A program made the position numbers and the translations under genes. Shown here piece after piece: positions 1 to 5,488 of a stretch of DNA of 8,002 nucleotides; within the stretch, counting starts at the first letter, position 1; every line of letters begins with the position of its first letter. Under the pieces are notes generated by a model. That model did not search any database. It worked only from the letters and a program-made list of their open reading frames with translations, and was not told the origin of the DNA. Source of the stretch: Armatimonadota bacterium (GTDB taxonomy: Bacteria; Armatimonadota; Abditibacteriia; CG2-30-59-28); the NCBI GenBank assembly GCA_016199605.1, contig JACQGJ010000483.1:1-8002 (forward strand), in the 5' to 3' direction.

Positions 1-130
1 ACCCGTGGCTGCGAGGTTGGCGACATCAGAATAGAAAATGCACACACCAGCGACCCCGTCATTCTGTAAAAGGGACCGCACCTTCGTTATGTCACGGACG
101 GTCTGCCTGGATGTTCCAGAGAACCTCGGT
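1..130. other. Unassigned left edge, possible gene ends
   Basis: This stretch lies beyond the stop of the oxidoreductase gene and I cannot assign a gene to it. Two readings run off the edge. On the minus strand a frame is open from about 142 down to 1; it has no ATG, but a GTG at 81-79 would give VRSLLQNDGVAGVCIFYSDV and onward, which looks protein-like although it has no convincing ribosome binding site. On the plus strand frame 1 reads TRGCEVGDIRIENAHTSDPV and then stops at 69, which could be the tail of a convergent gene. The two readings are codon-aligned on opposite strands, so at most one is likely real. Sequence to the left of the window would decide. Confidence 0.2.
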
Positions 131-1102
131 TTACAACTCCACTACACGTTTACCGTCTGATGCGCGAATCAGGGCTTCGATGAGGGCCAGGGTCTTGAGG
201 TTCTCGTGGCCTCCGAAGGAAGGCTCTTCACCCGTCTCAAGGTAGTTCCTGAATCCGTCGAGCAATTGTGTTTCGGCAGAGGGTGCGGGATCCAACGTCA
301 CAGCTTCGGTGTCGCTTTTTCCCGCTCGGTACACTACAAGCCCATCACCGACCTGGCGGAGACATCCTTCGGTACACTCGACACTCAACTCAGAGCCCCG
401 GCCGTGTGAAACGAAGCTGCACAGATAAGTGCATACGGCGCCGTTCGCGAACTCGATCAGGGCGTGAGCGCCGCCTCCGTGATGGTACGGACTCCAGGCA
501 GGATTGAAACTAATGCCGAAAACCCGCACAGGCTCCGAGTGAAAAATAGATCTCAGAGTGTCCAGATCATGAATGCCGCGTTCCCAGAGATAGGAGTGAG
601 GAACGTTGCCCGAATGGTGTACGCCAGGCCGCCAGGAAAACTTCGTCATGATTCCCGATACGGCCGCTCCATGGACCCTCTCTCGCACCAGCCGTGCAAG
701 TGTTGCGTGGAGGGCCCCGTGCCTGTCGTTCTGCGCCACGCACACCTTCACGTCTCGGTCATCGGCGGCTGCGATGATCTCTTGCGCCTCGGAGAGACTC
801 AGCGTGAAGGGCTTCTCAACAAAGACGTGCTTTCCTGCCTGCACCGCGGTCATACATTGGCTGGCGTGAAGATGGGGGGGTGTTATCACGCAGACCACAT
901 CGGTCTCAACCGCTTCGAGCGCTTTCTCCAGAGTATAGAAGCATCGGTCAGGGCTGAGACCGGTTTTCTCTCTCGCTGCCGCCAGAGCTTCGTCGCGAAT
1001 GTCCACCAACGCCACCGATTGGAAGTCCTCTCGCTGGGTAAAGGCATGCACCGGCCACACGCCTCTCCCGCCTACTCCTACATGAACCACTCGAATTGAC
1101 AT
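131..1102 (-). CDS. Gfo/Idh/MocA-family NAD(P)-dependent oxidoreductase
   Basis: A complete 323-residue protein of the usual length for this cytoplasmic family, which oxidises or reduces sugars, inositols and similar polyols with NAD(P). The N-terminal Rossmann fold is visible: strand RVVHVG followed by GVGGRG at residues 9-14, an acidic strand end ALVD at 31-34, VCVITPPHLHA at about 70-80, and the family's EKP motif at 96-98 (VFVEKPF), whose lysine is catalytic in characterised members. The C-terminal alpha/beta domain has the GIHDLDTLR segment at 176-184, matching the conserved His/Asp region near the active site. The end (SDGKRVVEL) is also typical. The ATG at 1102 is preceded on the minus strand by two GGAGG sites, one abutting the ATG (1107-1103) and one with a better 10-base gap (1117-1113). 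The gene is transcribed divergently from the TPR/Exb operon, with no evident functional link. The substrate cannot be predicted from sequence alone. Confidence 0.93.
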   Translation of the reverse strand: MSIRVVHVGVGGRGVWPVHAFTQREDFQSVALVDIRDEALAAAREKTGLSPDRCFYTLEKALEAVETDVVCVITPPHLHASQCMTAVQAGKHVFVEKPFTLSLSEAQEIIAAADDRDVKVCVAQNDRHGALHATLARLVRERVHGAAVSGIMTKFSWRPGVHHSGNVPHSYLWERGIHDLDTLRSIFHSEPVRVFGISFNPAWSPYHHGGGAHALIEFANGAVCTYLCSFVSHGRGSELSVECTEGCLRQVGDGLVVYRAGKSDTEAVTLDPAPSAETQLLDGFRNYLETGEEPSFGGHENLKTLALIEALIRASDGKRVVEL

Positions 1103-1121
1103 CCTCCAAACACCTCCGGGA

Positions 1122-1135
1122 TTGTGATCTCACAA
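1122..1135. promoter_or_regulatory. Inverted repeat TTGTGA-TC-TCACAA, possible operator
   Basis: Two perfect 6-base arms, TTGTGA and TCACAA, flank a 2-base spacer. The centre lies about 26 bases upstream of the oxidoreductase ATG, overlapping the probable 5' leader on the minus strand, where a bound repressor could block transcription. The half-sites resemble those of lac-type operators and CRP sites, but the spacing is shorter than in either. Repeats of this size also occur by chance at roughly this frequency, so the call is weak. Confidence 0.25.
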
Positions 1136-1168
1136 CGGGCATGAACCTGTTCTGGGCCCGCTACACGT

Positions 1169-1186
1169 AGACATAGCGTTACGTCT
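1169..1186. promoter_or_regulatory. Imperfect 18-base palindrome with central CG
   Basis: AGACATAGCGTTACGTCT pairs at 7 of 9 positions around a central CG. An even palindrome with a central CG is the usual form of LacI-family operators, and such regulators often control sugar-oxidoreductase genes. No regulator gene is visible in this window, so the link is inference. The site lies about 67 bases upstream of the oxidoreductase start, a plausible place for a promoter or operator. Confidence 0.2.
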
Positions 1187-1363
1187 GATATTCCTTGTTA
1201 CCTCCAGGGAGAAGCCCCGAGAGATTGCGGAGAGCGCTCCAAACAGCAAGCGTCGCGAGCACGCTGTCGAGTGGAGGTTCCGCTGAAGTCGATGCCGCAC
1301 ACGCGTCGCCGTTGGGAGATGTGGTGCAGGCAGTTGCTGGGTTGGGTGCTCATGACCTCAGGT

Positions 1364-1378
1364 GCTGTACGATACAGC
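1364..1378. promoter_or_regulatory. Inverted repeat GCTGTA-CGA-TACAGC, possible operator
   Basis: Perfect 6-base arms flank a 3-base spacer, ending about 95 bases upstream of the TPR gene start. It could be an operator for the operon or a short hairpin in its leader RNA. No run of T follows, so it is not a typical terminator. Its size is compatible with chance. Confidence 0.22.
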
Positions 1379-1472
1379 CTTCGTATCCCGCTTGTCAATC
1401 ACAGGCAAGATCGCTGGAACGTTTTGAGGAGCCAGGTGTCTAATCGAACCAATCTCCTAATGAGGTGAAGCG

Positions 1473-4289
1473 ATGGTTGAAGGGAAGGTCTTGTCGGCTG
1501 TCACTTCGGCGTTTCCACGGAGGGCGTCGAAGGCCGTGTTGCTGGTCGCCTTCCTCCTTTTCGGCACACACTTTACAGCCCGAAGAGCAGCGGCAGACGC
1601 CGCAGACGACCAGTTTACTTTTGCAGCCGGGCTTTACAACGAGAAGCTCTACGAGGAGGCGGCTGAGCAGTTCTCCAAATTCCTGAACGAGAACCCCAAG
1701 CACGCCAAAGCTGCGCAGGCTCTGTTCTCCCTGGCCCAGTGCCAGCAGTTGACTAAACAGGAAGACAAGGCCGCCCTGACCTACGAAAAGTTCGCGACGG
1801 CCAACCCCAATCATGACTTGGTGTCTCAGGCGCGGCTGCAGCAGGGAGAGTGCTATCTCAACCTGCAGCAGACCGACAAGGCCCGCCAATCCTTTTTGTC
1901 CGCCTCGAAATCTCCCGAGGAGAAGATTAAGGCTCCCGCTCTTTACTGGGTCGGGGAGTGTTACTACTCGCAGGAAGACTACCCGAACGCGCTGAAGTAC
2001 TACCAGCAGGTTACCGCGTTTCCCAAAAGTGAGATGGCCCCTTACGCCTACTACTCCATCGGTCTCAGCCAAAACCAATCGGGGAACCCGTCCGCGGCCG
2101 CCCCGGCCTTTCAGAAAGTCCTGACCGATTACCCGGAATGCGACGTAGCCTCGGAATGTCACTATCGCTTTGCAGAGGCGCTGTACCAGCAGAAGAAGTA
2201 TGAGGAGGCCCAGAAAGAGTACCAGGCTGTAGTGGAGAAGTATCCTGACGCCGCCTTCATCGGCGACGCTTGGGTGGGAAGAGGGTACTGCTCGTTCCAG
2301 CTCAAGGACTATCCCCAGGCTCAGTCCTCTTTCGAGAAGGCGCTGACGAAGCTACCGGCGGAAAGTCCTCTAAAATCCGAAGCGGTGCTGCGTGTGGGAG
2401 ATTGCTTCTATAACCAGAAGCAGTTTGACAAAGCGACAGAGTGCTACGATCAGGTGGCGCAGGATCAGAAGAACACTCTCCGGGATCAGGCTCTGTATTG
2501 GAAAGGCAACTCCTACCGTGAGGCGAAGAATCTCGAGGCTGCTCTCAACGCGTACCGCGAGTTGATCCGCTCCTGCCCTCAAAGCTCTTTCCTCGCTCGC
2601 GCCCAGTTGCGTCTCGGCGACGTCCTCTACGAGCAGAAGAAATACACAGAAGCGATCGAGGCCTACCGCAAGGCTCAAGCGCTCAAGCCCTCCGAGGACT
2701 TGGCCAAACAAGCAGAAGAAGGGATCGACCTTGCGGTCTCCCAGCAAGCCTCGGCAGGCGGGGCGGAAGCCGAGAAGATGGCTGAGGAACTCAAGGGTGA
2801 GGCGGCTGCCCGGGCCTGGGTCCAGATAGGAACCAACTACTACCAGCAGAAGACCTATGACAAAGCGACGCAGATGTTCGAGAAGGCTCTCGCCAGTGCC
2901 CCCAAAGGCTCCGAGTCGGAAGAGCGAGGTCTCTATGGACTTGCCCTCGCGCTGCTTGAGAAGAAGGATATACCACAGGCAATCGCCAACTACCGAAAGC
3001 AACTCGCCGCACAGCCCGACGGTAAATTGGCGCTGAACGCCCGGGTGGATCTCGCGTGGGCTTTGCTGGCGAATAATCAGCCCGATCAGGTCGACGCGGT
3101 GGTCCAACTCCTGGCCGCCAATCCTCCTGCCGACAAATCCCTGGCTGCCAGCGCGCTCCAAGCCTCGGCGGAGGCAGCCTTACGACAGGGGAAAGCGGAC
3201 CGCGCTGAAGAACTGTTTGGCAGCCTCGCAGCGAAATACCCCGACAATGCTGAAGCATTGATGGCGGCCCTTTATGGTCAAGGCTCTGCACTTGTGGAGC
3301 AGAAGAAGTATGCTCAAGCCAGCGACACACTGAAACAGTTACTCGACCGCAACCCGCCGACGGACCTTGCCGAACATGCCTGGCTGCGATACGGGATTGC
3401 CCTGTCCAAGCATGACAAGAAAGAGGAGGCGCTCCAAGCTTTACAAAAAGTCATCAACGACTTTCCTTCGGGAGGTTCGACAGATCGAGCGTGGTACGAA
3501 ACCGGGTGGGTCCACCTCGACCTGAAAAAGGACGACGAGGCTCTGAAGGACTTCCAGGCGCTGGCAGAGAAATATCCGAAAAGCCCGTTTGCTGCAGAAG
3601 CGTTATTTCACATCGGGGACTATTATTTCGAAAAGAAAGATTTTGCGAAAGCCACGGAAAGTTATAGAATAGTGACCACACGGTATGCCGAGTCGGATCT
3701 GAGCGACAAAGCTTTCTACAAGCTCGGGTCGGGGCTATATCAGCAAAAGGACTTCGCGGGTGCCGCACAAGCGTTCCAGCAGGTCGTGACGAAGTTCACG
3801 CAGAGCGATGTTGCTCCTGAATCGCAATACTGGCTGGGAGATTCCCTGGAGCGTGCCGGCAAGTGGGACGAAGCCAATTCGGCTTACACCACGTTCACTC
3901 AGAAGTATGCCACGGATCCTCTGGCGCCAAAAGCCTGGCTGGGACTGGGGCGTGTCAACCTCATGCAGCAGAAACATGAGGCTGCTCGGACAGCTCTACA
4001 GAAGATCGACCCCAAAGCGGACGGCGCGATCCTCTCGGAAACGACCAAACTGCTGGGAGACGCCGCCTTTGGCCAAAAGGAATACAAAGGCGCGCTGGAG
4101 AACTATCTGAAGGTGACAATTCTTTACGGCGATTCGCCTTTCATGGCGGAGGCCCTTTACCAGATCGGCCAGAGCCAGGAGCAATTGGGAAACAAAGACA
4201 AAGCGAAGGAAGCTTATCAGAAGGTCGTCGGCCAATTCAGTGACAGTCCGTTTGCCGCAAAGGCCAAAGAACGGATGCAACGTTTGTGA
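1473..4289 (+). CDS. Exported tetratricopeptide-repeat (TPR) scaffold protein
   Basis: A 938-residue protein built almost wholly from TPR units. Residues 1-43 look like a Sec signal peptide: basic PRRASK at 15-20, hydrophobic AVLLVAFLLF at 21-30, and a small-residue end AAADA near 39-43. The mature protein is therefore probably periplasmic. I count about 23 repeats of 35-38 residues of the kind seen in BamD and YbgF/CpoB, with recurring patterns such as ALYWVGECYYSQEDYPNALK. They form two blocks: about ten repeats at residues 48-407 and about thirteen from 444 to the end, separated by a repeat-free Ala/Glu-rich linker at about 408-443. All nine cysteines lie in the first block. TPR arrays bind proteins, so a scaffold or partner-binding role is likely. 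It is the first gene of the putative operon, 43 bases before the ExbB-type gene; CpoB/YbgF in the Tol-Pal system is a precedent for a periplasmic TPR protein beside such a motor. The ATG has GAGGTGA seven bases upstream of it (AGG to ATG). The exact role is unknown. Confidence 0.9.
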   Translation: MVEGKVLSAVTSAFPRRASKAVLLVAFLLFGTHFTARRAAADAADDQFTFAAGLYNEKLYEEAAEQFSKFLNENPKHAKAAQALFSLAQCQQLTKQEDKAALTYEKFATANPNHDLVSQARLQQGECYLNLQQTDKARQSFLSASKSPEEKIKAPALYWVGECYYSQEDYPNALKYYQQVTAFPKSEMAPYAYYSIGLSQNQSGNPSAAAPAFQKVLTDYPECDVASECHYRFAEALYQQKKYEEAQKEYQAVVEKYPDAAFIGDAWVGRGYCSFQLKDYPQAQSSFEKALTKLPAESPLKSEAVLRVGDCFYNQKQFDKATECYDQVAQDQKNTLRDQALYWKGNSYREAKNLEAALNAYRELIRSCPQSSFLARAQLRLGDVLYEQKKYTEAIEAYRKAQALKPSEDLAKQAEEGIDLAVSQQASAGGAEAEKMAEELKGEAAARAWVQIGTNYYQQKTYDKATQMFEKALASAPKGSESEERGLYGLALALLEKKDIPQAIANYRKQLAAQPDGKLALNARVDLAWALLANNQPDQVDAVVQLLAANPPADKSLAASALQASAEAALRQGKADRAEELFGSLAAKYPDNAEALMAALYGQGSALVEQKKYAQASDTLKQLLDRNPPTDLAEHAWLRYGIALSKHDKKEEALQALQKVINDFPSGGSTDRAWYETGWVHLDLKKDDEALKDFQALAEKYPKSPFAAEALFHIGDYYFEKKDFAKATESYRIVTTRYAESDLSDKAFYKLGSGLYQQKDFAGAAQAFQQVVTKFTQSDVAPESQYWLGDSLERAGKWDEANSAYTTFTQKYATDPLAPKAWLGLGRVNLMQQKHEAARTALQKIDPKADGAILSETTKLLGDAAFGQKEYKGALENYLKVTILYGDSPFMAEALYQIGQSQEQLGNKDKAKEAYQKVVGQFSDSPFAAKAKERMQRL

Positions 4290-4317
4290 CCCGGATCCTT
4301 CGGGGCCGGCGCATCGC

Positions 4318-4325
4318 AGGGGGAG
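4318..4325 (+). promoter_or_regulatory. Ribosome binding site fixing the exbB start
   Basis: AGGGGGAG lies 7 bases before the ATG at 4333. The same frame is open upstream to an ATG at 4240 inside the TPR gene, but that longer start would add 31 polar residues with no family counterpart. The site therefore supports the shorter, 215-residue protein. Confidence 0.75.
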
Positions 4326-4332
4326 TGAATCT

Positions 4333-4980
4333 ATGGCATTAGATATTGCACTACAAGTGGGCATCTATCTCACAATCACATGTTTGGCTGCGGCCTCGGT
4401 GGTTTCAGTGGCCATCATTATCGAGCGCTCCAAGACCTTGAAGAAGGTCCGGGCGGAAACCGAATTGGTGCTCCCGTCATTGCGGGAATCGCTTGAGAAG
4501 CGGCAGGTCGAGCAAGTGCGGGGCATGGTTTCGATGAGCATCGCACCCATAGCTGCTTTGGTAAAGTCGGGCATGGAGTGTGTCAACGGATACTCGGAAT
4601 TCCGGAAGGACACCGTCGCGAAAGAGCTGGCACTGCAACAACAGCGGCTTTCTGCCCGGTTGGGTATTCTGGCGACCATCGCCAGCAACTCGGTCTACGT
4701 TGGTCTGTTCGGGACTGTGTGTGGGATCATGAAGGCCTTCCGGGTCATCGCTCAGCACCAGGGCATGAGTTCCAGCATTGTTGCGAACGGGATTGCTGAG
4801 GCGCTGATTACGACGGCGTTAGGCCTGTTCGTTGCAATCCCTGCCGGTATTGCGTACAACCATTTCGTCGGCAAGGTCAACTACTTCGTCGTCGACCTCG
4901 ACCGGCAGATGGCGGATTTCGAGCCATTGATAGTGGAAGAACGGAAAGAAACTGCGGAAACGAGAGAGGTCAGCCCGTAA
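4333..4980 (+). CDS. exbB: MotA/TolQ/ExbB-family proton channel subunit
   Basis: A 215-residue inner-membrane protein that, with ExbD/TolR, forms the channel that turns proton flow into movement of a TonB or TolA-like arm. Three membrane helices are visible: about 9-30, about 112-137 (ILATIASNSVYVGLFGTVCG) and about 153-175 (GIAEALITTALGLFVAIPAG). Their order and the large cytoplasmic loop between helices 1 and 2 are those of ExbB/TolQ. Residues shown to matter in E. coli ExbB are all present at a constant offset of 20: T148 corresponds to T128, E176 to E156 and T181 to T161. The channel is therefore probably functional. The start at 4333 was chosen for its ribosome site and family length. 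It follows the TPR gene by 43 bases and precedes exbD by 28. ExbB and TolQ are hard to tell apart by sequence; the TonB-like neighbour favours the ExbB name. Confidence 0.93.
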   Translation: MALDIALQVGIYLTITCLAAASVVSVAIIIERSKTLKKVRAETELVLPSLRESLEKRQVEQVRGMVSMSIAPIAALVKSGMECVNGYSEFRKDTVAKELALQQQRLSARLGILATIASNSVYVGLFGTVCGIMKAFRVIAQHQGMSSSIVANGIAEALITTALGLFVAIPAGIAYNHFVGKVNYFVVDLDRQMADFEPLIVEERKETAETREVSP

Positions 4981-5008
4981 GGGTCCCTCCCCTTGAGGTG
5001 GTGTAAGA

Positions 5009-5488
5009 ATGCATGGTCATCAGCGTCAGCCGGGTCAGCCTATAGCAGAGATGAATGTGGTCCCGCTTGTGGATATTTCGCTTGTTTTGTTGATCATCTT
5101 CATGGTGACAACCGCTTTTGTCAAAGAAGCGGGGCTTAACATGCAGTTGCCAAAGGCGCAGGCCACGGAAGCGGAGCCTGAGAAAAGTCAGGACATCAAC
5201 ATCGCTATCGATAAGAAGTCGAAGACTTACCTCGATGGGAAACCCACCACGATGGAGCACCTCGTCAAAGTATTGCAGAACCGTGCCCGCAAAAAAGACA
5301 GTACACGAGTCATCATCAAGGCGGACCGTGCCATCGCCTACGATCGTTTTGTGAATGTACTCGATGCCGTGAAAGTGGCCGGACTGTATCGCATCGCCAT
5401 AGCAACTGAGCCAAAGCCGGCGGATACCGGCGGATCTCTCCAGGAGGTGGCCTCTCATGCAAAGAGCGCGCCCGGACGCTCTCACTGA
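5009..5488 (+). CDS. exbD: ExbD/TolR-family biopolymer transport protein
   Basis: A 159-residue protein with the family layout: short cytoplasmic N-terminus, one membrane helix (about 19-38), then a periplasmic domain to about residue 135. The helix begins with NVVPLVDISLVLLIIFMV, the ExbD/TolR signature. D22 matches the essential membrane aspartate (D25 of E. coli ExbD, D23 of TolR) that carries protons. The periplasmic part has the typical sequence VIIKADRAIAYDRFVNVLDA followed by KVAGLYRIAIATEP. It is somewhat longer than E. coli ExbD (141 residues) because of a polar tail after about 136. The last ten codons, 150-159, overlap the start of the next gene and lie beyond the folded domain. 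GAGGTG at 4995-5000 sits 8 bases before the ATG. It should assemble with the preceding ExbB-type protein and contact the TonB-like protein encoded next. Confidence 0.93.
   Translation: MHGHQRQPGQPIAEMNVVPLVDISLVLLIIFMVTTAFVKEAGLNMQLPKAQATEAEPEKSQDINIAIDKKSKTYLDGKPTTMEHLVKVLQNRARKKDSTRVIIKADRAIAYDRFVNVLDAVKVAGLYRIAIATEPKPADTGGSLQEVASHAKSAPGRSH
5442..5447 (+). promoter_or_regulatory. Ribosome binding site inside exbD for the tonB-like gene
   Basis: A strong AGGAGG lies within the exbD coding sequence, 9 bases before the ATG at 5457. It fixes the start of the TonB-like gene inside exbD and supports a true 32-base overlap, with likely coupled translation of the two proteins. Confidence 0.75.

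Larger units (their letters stand above)
1103..1472. promoter_or_regulatory. Divergent intergenic region with inverted repeats
   Basis: These 370 bases separate two divergent genes and must hold the promoters or leaders for both, unless the operon promoter lies elsewhere. I see no convincing protein gene: short open frames exist in several phases but lack ribosome sites and family motifs. No sigma-70 box pair is convincing; TTGTCA at 1392-1397 has no good -10 element at the right distance. Three inverted repeats stand out and are listed separately (1122-1135, 1169-1186, 1364-1378). The TPR gene's ribosome site, GAGGTGA at 1462-1468, lies at the right end. Confidence 0.6.

Noticed and set aside
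464..1099. 211-residue plus-strand open frame opposite the oxidoreductase gene
   Set aside because: It is antisense to a protein with clear Gfo/Idh/MocA motifs and shows no domain of its own.
1195..1443. 82-residue plus-strand open frame in the intergenic region
   Set aside because: No ribosome site, no recognisable domain, and competing open frames of similar length on both strands.
1515..1535. Twin-arginine export signal in the TPR protein (RRASK before the hydrophobic stretch)
   Set aside because: The usual consensus phenylalanine/leucine after the arginines is missing and the hydrophobic core looks like an ordinary Sec signal.
4290..4304. CCCG...CGGG hairpin just after the TPR stop codon
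   Set aside because: Only a 4-base stem with a 7-base loop and no T run, so it is not a credible terminator between the TPR and exbB genes.
4240..4332. Upstream in-frame extension of the ExbB-type gene from an ATG at 4240
   Set aside because: It overlaps the TPR gene, adds 31 polar residues before the first membrane helix with no family counterpart, and lacks a ribosome site as good as AGGGGGAG before 4333.
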